Source of the DNA: Ignavibacteriales bacterium
Lineage (GTDB): Bacteria; Bacteroidota; Ignavibacteria; Ignavibacteriales; Melioribacteraceae
Length of the DNA stretch: 64,000 nt
Reading direction: 5' to 3'
Assembly (NCBI GenBank): GCA_026390795.1
Contig: JAPLFG010000003.1
Coordinates: 1,798,001-1,862,000, forward strand
Under the pieces are notes generated by a model, which did not search any database, was not told where the DNA came from, and saw only the letters and a list, made by a program, of their open reading frames with translations. Positions 43,138-51,777 of the stretch are shown piece by piece. A program made the position numbers and the translations under genes. Every line of letters starts with the position of its first letter. The first letter of the stretch is position 1.

Positions 43138-44249
43138 TATTTATTCTCTCCGGAATTAATTCTAAAAATCTTTAGTTCATTTTTTTGCTTTTCTTCAGTA
43201 TCAAGAATCTTATCTCCAGTATCTAGCTTCTTTACCGCTTCTCTCAAACAATCCATATTTAAATGTGAATAAATTTCAGTGGTAGAAATAGACGAATGTC
43301 CCAGCAGTTCTTTTATTGTATAAAGCGAAACACCTTTCTGGGCAAGATTAGAAGCGAAGGAATGTCTTAAAGAGTGGAAGTGAATTCCATTGTCCATTCC
43401 CGCAGATTTGCAAGCGTCTTTGAATCTTCTCGAGAAATAATTTCCTGTAAACATTTTACCATTCTCTTTGCAAAACACGAAGTTATGTGTAGCATTTCTA
43501 GATTTTATCGAAATAATCTTTTTTTGTTTTTCATTCTGAACTTGTCCGCCGTTCCTTTGGCGGATTCTCAATCCTGCACTGAGCCTTGTCGAAGTGTCTA
43601 AATTCTCAATTATTTTAAGAGCCTCTTCACTCATCGGAATAAATCTTTGTGTTCTTCCTTTCGTGGTAAACTCTTCATCACCAACAGTTATAATCCGTCC
43701 ATTCAAATCCACATTCTTCCATCTTAGATTTACAATCTCATCCAAACGCATTCCGGTATAAAACGCTATCATCACAAAATCTTTTACTTTTTCGCTTTTT
43801 ATCTGATCACGGATAACCGACAACTGATCACTATTGATGAATATCGGTGCCATCTTTTGTCTTTTAGGAAGCTTTACTTTTGTGAAGCAATTCTCTTTGA
43901 TATATCCCCAGTCTTTCGCTTTATTAAATGCTGCTTTAAGATTGCGGTAGTAAACGACATGACCTTTCTTCACCTTTTGCTGAAGGTGAGTAAGAAAATC
44001 TTCAATATCTTTCAATTGAATTGCCTTGATTGAATGTTGTATACCGAAAAAATCAATTAAATGATTTAATGCAATATTCACTGAATTGTAATAAGCTTTT
44101 GAACGGCTATTCTTTATTAGAGTGGAATACTCGTCTTTGAATACCCTCAGCGTAACAACTTCTTTTGGTTCCTGTCCTGGCATTATCGAGATCAACAACT
44201 TGAGTTTTTCTAAATCATCAGCAGAAATATTTTTTAATATCTCTTCCAT
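43137..44249 (-). CDS. Tyrosine recombinase with repeat-derived insert
   Basis: A 370-residue integrase with catalytic R168 (TGMRLDE), H292-x-x-R295 (HSLRHS), H318 (LLGHSS) and Y327 (EIYSHL). Residues about 219-246 are an insert absent from the homologue at 35462. It is encoded by palindromic repeat DNA at 43545-43598, and the reading frame is preserved. The insert falls between catalytic-domain strands and helices where a loop is expected, so the enzyme may still work. It sits in the middle of an operon: HTH protein, recombinase, primase. Confidence 0.9.
   Translation of the reverse strand: MEEILKNISADDLEKLKLLISIMPGQEPKEVVTLRVFKDEYSTLIKNSRSKAYYNSVNIALNHLIDFFGIQHSIKAIQLKDIEDFLTHLQQKVKKGHVVYYRNLKAAFNKAKDWGYIKENCFTKVKLPKRQKMAPIFINSDQLSVIRDQIKSEKVKDFVMIAFYTGMRLDEIVNLRWKNVDLNGRIITVGDEEFTTKGRTQRFIPMSEEALKIIENLDTSTRLSAGLRIRQRNGGQVQNEKQKKIISIKSRNATHNFVFCKENGKMFTGNYFSRRFKDACKSAGMDNGIHFHSLRHSFASNLAQKGVSLYTIKELLGHSSISTTEIYSHLNMDCLREAVKKLDTGDKILDTEEKQKNELKIFRINSGENK
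43545..43598. repeat. Palindromic repeats inside the recombinase gene
   Basis: TCCGCC (43545-43550) and GGCGGA (43559-43564) are inverted arms around 8 bases. Just beyond is CACTGAGCCTTGTCGAAGTG (43577-43596), a member of the CTGAGCTTGTCGAAG family also seen at 44479-44496, 44823-44837 and 47077-47090. Confidence 0.75.
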
Positions 44250-44294
44250 TTTTTACTCCGCTTCATCTAAGAGCTGCCTGCTAAAAGCTAATTG

Positions 44295-44888
44295 CTATCT
44301 TTTCTTCTTTCGCGGAAACTCAATAACAATTTTATGACCCTGTGTTGAGTTCAACGAAGCATTTTCTTTGCTTTTTTCTTCATCAAATCTTTTGTTCTTT
44401 TCTTCATTCCTTCTTCCCTTTTGTTCATCAAATCCTATTTCCATCTGATTCGGATCTTTAGTGGTGAGCTGAGCCTGCAGTGAGTCTTGTCGAACTGTCG
44501 AACCACGTTCATTTTCTTTAGTCACCTCGAGCGAAGTCGAGGAGTCATTCTGTTTGCTGATTTCTGAATTCTGACATCCGCTTTTGTAAATCCACTCATC
44601 CAATTCAGCTTTCGAGAAGAAAATTATTTTGCCTGTTGGCTTGTAATGTGGGATTATTTTTCGGTAGGTTAACTTGTAAAGATAACTTGGCGCATAACCA
44701 AGATAAGCGCACGCCTCTTTGAACGTCAGCGGCTTATCATCTTTTTTCTTGAGTAAATTTTCAAGTGTGGAAAGTTTCTGAAGGATAACCCCGCTGAGTG
44801 AAGCCTGCGGTGAGCCGTAGCTCTGAGCTTGTCGAAGAGGTAGTCGAACCTTCGAAGTGTCTTTCTGCTTTCTCATCTCACACCTCAT
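44295..44888 (-). CDS. Excisionase-like helix-turn-helix protein with repeat-derived segments
   Basis: The 197-residue protein has one recognisable domain, a MerR/excisionase-type HTH at about 52-100: LTFKEACAYLGYAPSYLYKLTYRKIIPHYKPTGK then FFSKAELDEWI. The rest is low-complexity. Residues about 10-34 and 115-140 are encoded by palindromic repeats (44789-44861 and 44471-44544) and read in frame as RQAQSYGSPQASLSG and RQDSLQAQLTTK. It probably directs excision by, or regulation of, the downstream recombinase gene. Confidence 0.8.
   Translation of the reverse strand: MRCEMRKQKDTSKVRLPLRQAQSYGSPQASLSGVILQKLSTLENLLKKKDDKPLTFKEACAYLGYAPSYLYKLTYRKIIPHYKPTGKIIFFSKAELDEWIYKSGCQNSEISKQNDSSTSLEVTKENERGSTVRQDSLQAQLTTKDPNQMEIGFDEQKGRRNEEKNKRFDEEKSKENASLNSTQGHKIVIEFPRKKKR
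44471..44544. repeat. Palindromic repeats inside the HTH gene (3' copy)
   Basis: Contains GTGAGTCTTGTCGAAC (44481-44496) and ACCTCGAGCGAAGTCGAGG (44524-44542). The second shares CGAGCGAAGTCGAGG exactly with 49514-49528 in the methyltransferase gene. Confidence 0.8.
44789..44861. repeat. Palindromic repeats inside the HTH gene (5' copy)
   Basis: CCCCGCTGAGTGAAGCCTGC followed by GGTGAGCC and CTGAGCTTGTCGAAGAGG, then TCGAACCTTCGAAG. It belongs to the same family as the repeats at 43577 and 47071, and is translated in frame as part of the protein. Confidence 0.75.
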
Positions 44889-44944
44889 GTTGAATAATTA
44901 CATGAGTAATATGAAATAGAAAATCAACAAAAAGAATTTATCGG

Positions 44945-45061
44945 CTTTTATGCGATTTTATGGCAAAGCCATAAAAGAGGATAAAAGATTTCAGCACACC
45001 CCTCATTTCTTTTATGGCATTTTATGCCTCAGACATAAAAGATGATAAAAGAGCATAAAAG
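44945..45061. repeat. Iteron-like cluster of CTTTTAT heptamers
   Basis: At least eight TTTTAT/ATAAAA units fall within about 117 bases, arranged as two imperfect inverted repeats: 44945-44987 (CTTTTATGCGATTTTATGGC ... GCCATAAAAGAGGATAAAAG) and 45009-45061. The second overlaps the last codons of the gene ending at 45022. Such a cluster next to excisionase, recombinase and primase genes could be a replication origin or an Xis/Int binding region. Confidence 0.55.
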
Positions 45062-45870
45062 TATATTACCACTGAAAAATTGATCTCTCCAAGAATTCGT
45101 CTGATCAAATTTCCTGTTTGAGTAAAGTTCTCTGTATAATTTTTCTTTTGCGGTAGGTCTCTAAAAACCGTTCCTTTTTTATTAACAAAGTGCTTTGCAA
45201 TTACCTTGAATTTGTTCTCGTCGTCAATCGCACCACGTTTTGCTAACTCATCAACAAAAATTGCAAAGGAACAATCGCTATCGTTCCAACTAAACTTTTT
45301 TGAATGGTGAAACCCTCTGCATAACGGTTCCTGTTTCTCATCCGTAAAATGAATAAGTATTTCCTCTTTCGAATACTTGGGAATGATTTCGTTCCTATAA
45401 AGACAATCAAATAATTTCAACAGATTTTCTTTTCCGCTCCGCCAAACTATTCGTTCTGATATATCAACTTTATTTGTAACATTATTTTCACTTCTAGAAC
45501 ATTCCATCCATTTTGCTTTAGCTTCAAGTTTTGTTCTGTGGTGCGCTAGGAGCGCTTCAGTCCTTTCCAAATAATCAAAATATTCTTCACATAATTTATC
45601 CCCGCATAATTGGACTGCGTCCATTGTTACAGCTTGTTTTATCTTCTTATCGGAATTTATTAGCTCAACTAGGGTGGTTTCTTGTTTTGTAGTTTTTGCA
45701 GATATCTTTATGTCGGCGGGCTCTATATTCTTTACCTCACATTTTACATCCTGAATCGCGTTCCGGCATCTTACTATTTCATTGGAGATGAATTCGATCT
45801 TTTCCACATCGAGTTCAATTCCTTCTAATTGCTTTTCAAGAGCAGTAAACGAAAACCTTTCAATGCGCAT
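45022..45870 (-). CDS. Hypothetical mobile-element protein
   Basis: A 282-residue soluble protein. The N-terminal half is helical (MRIERFSFTALEKQLEGIELDVEKIEF) and the C-terminal half has LLKLFDCLYRNEIIPKYSKEEILIHFTD and FAIFVDELAKRGAIDDE, then FVNKKGTVFRDLPQKK. That C-terminal pattern recalls RteC/DUF6617-like proteins of Bacteroidota conjugative and phage elements, but I cannot assign it firmly. Its last codons run through the CTTTTAT repeat cluster. Confidence 0.65.
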   Translation of the reverse strand: MRIERFSFTALEKQLEGIELDVEKIEFISNEIVRCRNAIQDVKCEVKNIEPADIKISAKTTKQETTLVELINSDKKIKQAVTMDAVQLCGDKLCEEYFDYLERTEALLAHHRTKLEAKAKWMECSRSENNVTNKVDISERIVWRSGKENLLKLFDCLYRNEIIPKYSKEEILIHFTDEKQEPLCRGFHHSKKFSWNDSDCSFAIFVDELAKRGAIDDENKFKVIAKHFVNKKGTVFRDLPQKKNYTENFTQTGNLIRRILGEINFSVVIYFYALLSSFMSEA

Positions 45871-46254
45871 ATTTCCCCCTTACATTAAGAGAGTAATTCT
45901 ATACACACAATTAATTAAGTCAGTCGCCCTTAGAAGTGAGGGCTTTCTTACATCGTCCCGATCTTTAAGCAGAAGAAAGTTTCGATATGGTTTATTCCCC
46001 AAACAAGTAATAAATTATCACTAATTGATATGTTATATAATAATTTTCTTTTAAATTTTCACCACAATTTTTCTAATATGCAATTCTCATCAGAGGTGAA
46101 TTTACTACACATGCAATAAATTGCATTATCCTGGATTTCTCTTCCTTTTTAATAAAAAATACCTTAAACTCTATTCAAGAATTAAACAATTAGAGTAACC
46201 ATTTGCGATAAAGGTCACATTGTGACCATATTCGCAAACCAACACTCCATAAAC
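45871..46254. other. Divergent intergenic region with AbiE operator
   Basis: Besides the operator palindrome at 46202-46238, it holds a weak GCCCTT...AGGGC hairpin near 45927-45944 with no gene before it. The rest is AT-rich promoter sequence for two divergent genes. Confidence 0.5.
46202..46238. promoter_or_regulatory. 37-bp two-layer palindrome, candidate AbiEi operator
   Basis: Outer arms TTTGCGA (46202-46208) and TCGCAAA (46232-46238), inner arms GGTCACA (46213-46219) and TGTGACC (46221-46227), all perfect, symmetric about base 46220. It ends 16 bases before the AbiEi start codon. AbiEi antitoxins repress their own promoter through inverted repeats, so this is the likely site. Confidence 0.75.
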
Positions 46255-47070
46255 ATGCAGAAAGAGCGCATTTATAATTATCTGGAGTCTTACCTCCAAA
46301 ATATTCAAGCTGAGGGTAAACTCAACTTTTCTCTCGATATTCTGAGAAAGGAATTCCCTGGTTATTCCGATAATGCCATTCAAGTCAACTTAAAACGGTT
46401 ATCACAAAAGAATAAAGTTAGATCGGTCTTAAAAGGGTTCTACGTCATAATCCCGCCCGAATACTCAAACAGAAAAATTCTTCCTCCGGAATTATTTATT
46501 GACTCTCTTTTCAAGTTCTTGGAACGCCCTTATTATTTAGGACTTCTTTCTGCAGCGGCTCTCCATGGCGCGGCTCATCAACAGCCGCAAGAATCTTATG
46601 TTTTTATAAACAAGCCGCCTCTTAGGTCTACTAAAGTTGAAGGTATCAAAATAAATTATGTAGTTAAATCGCTCCTTCCTCAAGTTGGAATAGAGAAAAG
46701 AAAAACTGAAACTGGTTACATAAATATTTCTTCTGCAGAATTAACTGCTGTTGATCTGGTTGAATACCAGCATAGAGTTGGTGGATTAAACCGCGTTGCA
46801 ACCGTATTGTTTGAATTAACCGAAGCAATGTCGCCTGAGAAACTAACCGAAGTTTTACAAAATAAATTTTCTTTAACATCACTCCAGCGGTTAGGTTACT
46901 TGCTTGATTGTGTGTTGAATAAGAATGAACTTGCCTCGGTAATTAAAAACCATATGGCAGATAAAAAAGTATTTCGGATTCCTCTCAGTTCAACCGCAAA
47001 CAAAGATGGGGCTTCAACTAATTTGATTTGGAAAGTAATAGAGAACACAAAAATAGAAACCGACTTTTAA
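46255..47070 (+). CDS. AbiEi-family antitoxin (type IV toxin-antitoxin)
   Basis: I start at ATG 46255; the upstream GTG frame (46222) lies inside the operator palindrome. The N-terminal winged helix-turn-helix (IYNYLESYLQ, KEFPGYSDNAIQVNLKRLSQKNKVRSVLKGFYVI) is followed by the AbiEi core with ELFIDSLFKFLERPYYLGLLSAAALHGAAHQQPQ and the C-terminal ELTAVDLVEYQHRVGGLNRVATVLFEL. The protein represses its own operon and counters the AbiEii nucleotidyltransferase downstream. A short palindromic repeat directly follows the stop. Confidence 0.88.
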   Translation: MQKERIYNYLESYLQNIQAEGKLNFSLDILRKEFPGYSDNAIQVNLKRLSQKNKVRSVLKGFYVIIPPEYSNRKILPPELFIDSLFKFLERPYYLGLLSAAALHGAAHQQPQESYVFINKPPLRSTKVEGIKINYVVKSLLPQVGIEKRKTETGYINISSAELTAVDLVEYQHRVGGLNRVATVLFELTEAMSPEKLTEVLQNKFSLTSLQRLGYLLDCVLNKNELASVIKNHMADKKVFRIPLSSTANKDGASTNLIWKVIENTKIETDF

Positions 47071-47095
47071 GTCGTCCTGAGTTTATCGAGGGATG
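47071..47095. repeat. Short repeat of the CCTGAG-TTGTCGAGG family
   Basis: GTCGTCCTGAGTTTATCGAG followed by GGATG directly follows the AbiEi stop codon. It is a diverged member of the family seen in the recombinase and HTH genes. Confidence 0.6.
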
Positions 47096-47152
47096 CAAAC
47101 AATGAGATTATCATTCATGAATCATAATTCTAAATTCATAATTACTTTTTAG

Positions 47153-47938
47153 ATGATACCCAAACCATATATTACAGCATGGTCTAAACATTCACCTTGG
47201 ACGAGTAATTATCTTGTTGAGCAAGATTTAATTATTGAACGTGCTCTTTCAGAAATTTTTTTTGATCCCGATCTAAACAAAAGTTTAGCATTCCGTGGCG
47301 GAACAGCTATTCATAAATTGTTCTTTCACCCACAGCCACGCTATTCAGAAGATATAGACCTTGTTCAAACTGATTCCGGACCAATCGGAGATATACTTAC
47401 ACTTGTTAGAGAAAAATTATCGTTTCTTGGTGATGCCAAATATATAAGATCAGCGCACAACAACACTCTAACTTATCGGTTTGATACAGAATTCGAGCCG
47501 ATCATAAAGCCCAAATTAAAAATAGAAATTAATACACGTGAACACTTCACGGTGTTTGGTTATCAAGAAGTAGATCATAAAATTGAAAACGAATGGTTTA
47601 ATGGCGAATGTAAAATAAAAACATTCTCTCTTGAAGAATTACTAGGAACAAAACTCCGGGCATTGTTTCAGAGAAGTAAAGGAAGAGACCTCTTCGATCT
47701 CTGGTATGCCAATCTCAACTGGAAGTTAGATATTCCCAAAATCATAAAGACATTTCATAAATATCTTGAACATGACGAGCTGCGGGTTTCAAGTAAAGAG
47801 TTTATCCTTAGTCTTGAAGAAAAGCTGGAAGACGACTCCTTCCATGGTGATGTTGCCGGATTGATTAGACCGGAAATAAATTATGATGGTAATGATGCTT
47901 GGGATATCATCAAAGAGAAAATTATAAACATGTTGTAA
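47153..47938 (+). CDS. AbiEii/AbiGii-family nucleotidyltransferase toxin
   Basis: The 261-residue protein has the polymerase-beta-type fold motifs of AbiEii: FRGGTAIHKLF, then RYSEDIDLV with the two metal-binding aspartates, and SLEELLGTKLRALFQRSKGRDLFDLWY. AbiEii toxins transfer nucleotides to tRNA or other targets and stop growth, for example on phage infection. The gene is 82 bases after the antitoxin gene; the spacer contains a short repeat. Confidence 0.9.
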   Translation: MIPKPYITAWSKHSPWTSNYLVEQDLIIERALSEIFFDPDLNKSLAFRGGTAIHKLFFHPQPRYSEDIDLVQTDSGPIGDILTLVREKLSFLGDAKYIRSAHNNTLTYRFDTEFEPIIKPKLKIEINTREHFTVFGYQEVDHKIENEWFNGECKIKTFSLEELLGTKLRALFQRSKGRDLFDLWYANLNWKLDIPKIIKTFHKYLEHDELRVSSKEFILSLEEKLEDDSFHGDVAGLIRPEINYDGNDAWDIIKEKIINML

Positions 47939-47991
47939 AAATCGGTGATAATAGACAATGATTATATTTTATAGAAGAAGGGAACTAAAAA

Positions 47992-50502
47992 TTGGCAATT
48001 AAGAAAAGCGAATTATATAGCTCAATCTGGCAAAGCTGTGATGAACTTCGCGGTGGTATGGATGCCTCGCAATACAAAGATTACGTCTTGGTTATTCTTT
48101 TTATTAAGTATATCTCTGATAAATACGCCGGAGTTCCTTATGCGCCAATCACTGTCCCTAAAGGTGCCAGTTTCAAAGATATGGTTGCGCTTAAAGGCAA
48201 ACCGACTATTGGCGATGATATCAACAAAAAGATCATTGCTAAGATTGCCGGAGCCAATAAACTAACCGGGACAATTGATGTCGCTAATTTTAACGATCCG
48301 GAAAAATTAGGCAGTGGTAAAGATATGGTTGATAAGCTCACCAAACTTATTGCCATATTTGAAAGTCCTTCGCTCGATTTTAGTAAGAACCGTGCGGAAG
48401 GTGATGATCTGCTTGGTGATGCTTATGAATTCCTGATGAAGAACTTTGCCACACAGAGCGGCAAAAGCAAAGGTCAGTTTTACACTCCCGCAGAAGTCAG
48501 CCGTGTTATGGCAAAGGTTATTGGAATCAATCCAAAAATTACGAATGCACAGACAACTGTTTACGATCCCACATGCGGATCCGCTTCTTTGCTTTTAAAA
48601 GTTTCAGACGAAACTGATAAAAACATTTCTCTTTTCGGTCAAGAGATGGATGTTGCAACTGCAGCTCTTGCACGTATGAATATGGTCCTTCACAATCATG
48701 CTTCTGATATTCAAACAATCAAACAAGGCAACACATTAGCAACACCGCTTTTTCTAGATGAACATAATCGTCTTAAGACTTTTGATTTTGCAGTTGCTAA
48801 TCCGCCATTTTCATATAAATCATGGTCAAACGGATTAACAGCACAAGACGGTTCAATCAGCGATCCATACAAACGATTTGATGGTTACGGTATCCCACCA
48901 AATAAAAATGGCGACTTCGCATTTCTTCTTCACATTATTCGCTCACTCAAAAGTAAAGGCAAAGGCGCTTGTATTTTACCTCATGGTGTTTTGTTCAGAG
49001 GTAACGCCGAAGCTGAAATTCGTAAGAATATTATTCAGAGAGGATACATCAAAGGTATCATCGGCCTTCCTGCAAATTTGTTTTTTGGTACTGGTATCCC
49101 GGCATGTATTATAGTTATTGATAAAGAAAATGCTGATAACCGCAAAGCTGTTTTTATGATTGATGCTAGCAAAGGATTTATTAAAGATGGCAACAAAAAT
49201 CGTTTGCGTTATCAAGATATTCACAAAATTGTGGATGTGTTTAATAATAAAATTGAAATTCTAAAATACTCCCGCATTGTTCCGGTGGTAGAGATAGAAA
49301 AGAATGAATTCAATCTTAACATCCCACGTTATATAGATAGCTCCGAGCCCGAAGACATTCAAGATATTGAAGCCCATCTTAAAGGCGGTATTCCTAACTC
49401 TAATATTGAAGCATTACAAAATTACTGGAATGTTTATCCCACCCTCAAACAAGAATTATTCGAACCTTCTGTTCGTAGTGGTTATAGCAACCTAAAGAAT
49501 GGCACTGTCACACCGAGCGAAGTCGAGGTGCCAAAGCGCAACATTAAAGAAGTTATATTCAGCCATCCTGAATTCATCTCTTACAGAGAACAAGTTGATA
49601 ATGTTTTCAACACTTGGAAGAAAAAGAATAAAACAATTCTTAAAAATCTTGCAATTGGTGATAAACCAAAACTTATAATTCGCAATCTTTCAGAAGGTAT
49701 TTTAAAATCATTTACAGATCTTCGGCTTATTGATAAGTATGACATCTATCAGCATCTTATGGAATACTGGGCTTCGGTAATGCAAGACGATATTTATCTT
49801 ATTTCTATTGACGGATGGAAAACAGATTTTATTTATGATGAAAAGAAAAAAGAATACGAATGCGATCTGCTTCCTAAACAGTATGTAATTAACCGTTACT
49901 TTATTATAGAAAAAGAAGAGATAGAAAATCTTGAATCAGAGCGTGAAGCTCTTGCAAGCCAAATGGAAGAAATGATTGAAGAACAAAGTGGAGAAGACGA
50001 TCTATTTGCAGAAGTGAAAACTGATAAAGGAAAAGTAACAAAAGCACGTCTGCAAAAAAGAATTAAAGAACTTGAAAAGGAAGAGCTTAACGAACCTATA
50101 AGGAAAGCAGCTGAACCTAAAGTCGCTTATAAAGGGATTGCTACTGAAGAAGATGGAAAAGATGAATTATCAATCTTAAAATCATTACTTGAACTTATCG
50201 AAAAAGAAGCCGTTCTCAAAAGGAAAATTAAAGAAGCAGAAGAAAAACTTTTGGAACTGCTCAAAAAAAAATACAAAGCTCTTACCGAAACCGAAATAAA
50301 AGATTTGGTTGTAACTGATAAATGGATGACCGCAATTGGTAATGATGTTAAAAGCGATATGGATCGTATCTCACAAAGATTAACACAGCGTATTAAAGAA
50401 CTTGCCGAACGTTACCAAACACCTTTGCCGAAACTCAAGAATGAAGTTGAAGAACTTGAAAAGAAAGTAAACGCGCACATTCAAAAAATGGGTTTCAAAT
50501 GA
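47992..50502 (+). CDS. hsdM: Type I restriction-modification methyltransferase subunit HsdM
   Basis: The start is TTG (47992), giving MAIKKSELYSSIWQSCDELRGG, the usual HsdM beginning; a purine-rich AAGGGA precedes it. An N-terminal helical domain (1-150), then the N6-adenine methyltransferase core with SAM motif YDPTCGSASLLLK (D192) and catalytic NPPF (N270). The long C-terminal region (about 600-836) is coiled coil. Residues about 504-514 (TVTPSEVEVP) are encoded by a palindromic repeat (49505-49532). First gene of an hsdM-hsdS-nuclease-hsdR operon; the stop overlaps hsdS by 4 bases. Confidence 0.93.
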   Translation: MAIKKSELYSSIWQSCDELRGGMDASQYKDYVLVILFIKYISDKYAGVPYAPITVPKGASFKDMVALKGKPTIGDDINKKIIAKIAGANKLTGTIDVANFNDPEKLGSGKDMVDKLTKLIAIFESPSLDFSKNRAEGDDLLGDAYEFLMKNFATQSGKSKGQFYTPAEVSRVMAKVIGINPKITNAQTTVYDPTCGSASLLLKVSDETDKNISLFGQEMDVATAALARMNMVLHNHASDIQTIKQGNTLATPLFLDEHNRLKTFDFAVANPPFSYKSWSNGLTAQDGSISDPYKRFDGYGIPPNKNGDFAFLLHIIRSLKSKGKGACILPHGVLFRGNAEAEIRKNIIQRGYIKGIIGLPANLFFGTGIPACIIVIDKENADNRKAVFMIDASKGFIKDGNKNRLRYQDIHKIVDVFNNKIEILKYSRIVPVVEIEKNEFNLNIPRYIDSSEPEDIQDIEAHLKGGIPNSNIEALQNYWNVYPTLKQELFEPSVRSGYSNLKNGTVTPSEVEVPKRNIKEVIFSHPEFISYREQVDNVFNTWKKKNKTILKNLAIGDKPKLIIRNLSEGILKSFTDLRLIDKYDIYQHLMEYWASVMQDDIYLISIDGWKTDFIYDEKKKEYECDLLPKQYVINRYFIIEKEEIENLESEREALASQMEEMIEEQSGEDDLFAEVKTDKGKVTKARLQKRIKELEKEELNEPIRKAAEPKVAYKGIATEEDGKDELSILKSLLELIEKEAVLKRKIKEAEEKLLELLKKKYKALTETEIKDLVVTDKWMTAIGNDVKSDMDRISQRLTQRIKELAERYQTPLPKLKNEVEELEKKVNAHIQKMGFK
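49505..49532. repeat. In-frame palindromic repeat in hsdM
   Basis: TGTCACACCGAGCGAAGTCG followed by AGGTGCCA. It contains the 15-mer CGAGCGAAGTCGAGG shared with 44528-44542. It falls between the catalytic core and the coiled-coil region of the protein, so it probably lengthens a linker. Confidence 0.8.
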
Positions 50503-51776
50503 AATTGAAAGAGGGTTATAGACAAACGGAAGTTGGAATTATTCCTAATGATTGGGAAATAAAAAGACTAGGTGATTTAGGTTCTTTTAAAAAGGGAAAG
50601 GGAATCAATAAAGATAATGTGATTTCTGATGGATTACCTTGCATAAGGTACGGTGAAATTTATACACACCACAATGAATACATTAAAAAATTTAATTCAT
50701 TTATAAATTATGAAACAGCTAGAGATAGTCAAAAAATTAGTCAAGGTGATTTGCTGTTTGCTGGTTCTGGAGAAACCGCTGAAGAAATTGGAAAGTGCGT
50801 TGCTTTTCTAGATAATATTGAAGCATATGCTGGAGGTGATATCATTATTCTCTCACCAAAAGACTATGATTCAAAATTCCTTTGTTTTTTACTGAACAAT
50901 AATATTGTAACAAAGCAAAAAACTCAACTTGGACAAGGAGATGCAGTAGTACATATTTACTCGCGTAATTTAAGATCCATACTAATTCCTCTTCCTCCAA
51001 CAAAAGAAGAACAAACCACCATTGCCCAAGCGCTTAGTGATACAGACGAACTCATTAACTCACTAGATGGACTCATTGCCAAAAAACGCAACATAAAACA
51101 AGGCGCGATGCAGCAACTCCTAACCGGCAAAAAACGTTTACCTGGTTTTAGAGGTGAGTGGAAAATCGTTTTATTTCAAGAACTGGCTGACAAAACTATC
51201 AAATGGAGTTTTACTGGCGGTCCATTTGGGTCAAATCTTAAAACTACTCATTATACTAATGAAGGAATCAGAATTATTCAGTTGCAAAATATTGGGGATG
51301 GCTGTTTTATTGATGATTATAAAATTTATACATCAATTCAAAAAGCTAATGAATTAATTAGCTGTAATATATATCCTGGTGAACTTATACTTTCAAAAAT
51401 GGGTGACCCTGTTGCTAGAGCCTGTATTATTCCGAGTAATGAAAAGCGTTATTTAATGTCATCCGATGGAATTCGTCTTGCGGTTGATAAAAATAGATTT
51501 AGCAAAGTATTTATCTATTATTATCTGAATTTTCGTGCTTTTAGAACCATTGTAGATTCTGCAAGTACTGGTTCTACAAGAAAAAGGATTGGACTAAACG
51601 ATTTGAAAACTCTTCCATTAATACTCCCCTTTTTACATGAACAAATTGCAATCTCGCAAATTCTATGCGATATGGATTCCGAAATTGAATCTCTCGAGAA
51701 GAAACGTGATAAATATAAAGCCATCAAACAAGGTATAATGCAAGAACTGTTAACTGGAAGAATAAGACTGGTATAA
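50499..51776 (+). CDS. hsdS: Type I restriction-modification specificity subunit HsdS
   Basis: A 425-residue protein with two target-recognition domains (about 1-165 and 210-375), each opening with the usual pattern (YRQTEVGIIPNDWEIKRLGDL; FRGEWKIVLFQELADK). Two conserved helical spacers have matching repeats: LPPTKEEQTTIAQALSDTDELI and LPFLHEQIAISQILCDMDSEI, each ending QGxMQxLLTG. The recognition sequence cannot be predicted from the sequence alone. Confidence 0.92.
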   Translation: MKLKEGYRQTEVGIIPNDWEIKRLGDLGSFKKGKGINKDNVISDGLPCIRYGEIYTHHNEYIKKFNSFINYETARDSQKISQGDLLFAGSGETAEEIGKCVAFLDNIEAYAGGDIIILSPKDYDSKFLCFLLNNNIVTKQKTQLGQGDAVVHIYSRNLRSILIPLPPTKEEQTTIAQALSDTDELINSLDGLIAKKRNIKQGAMQQLLTGKKRLPGFRGEWKIVLFQELADKTIKWSFTGGPFGSNLKTTHYTNEGIRIIQLQNIGDGCFIDDYKIYTSIQKANELISCNIYPGELILSKMGDPVARACIIPSNEKRYLMSSDGIRLAVDKNRFSKVFIYYYLNFRAFRTIVDSASTGSTRKRIGLNDLKTLPLILPFLHEQIAISQILCDMDSEIESLEKKRDKYKAIKQGIMQELLTGRIRLV

Positions 51777-51777
51777 T

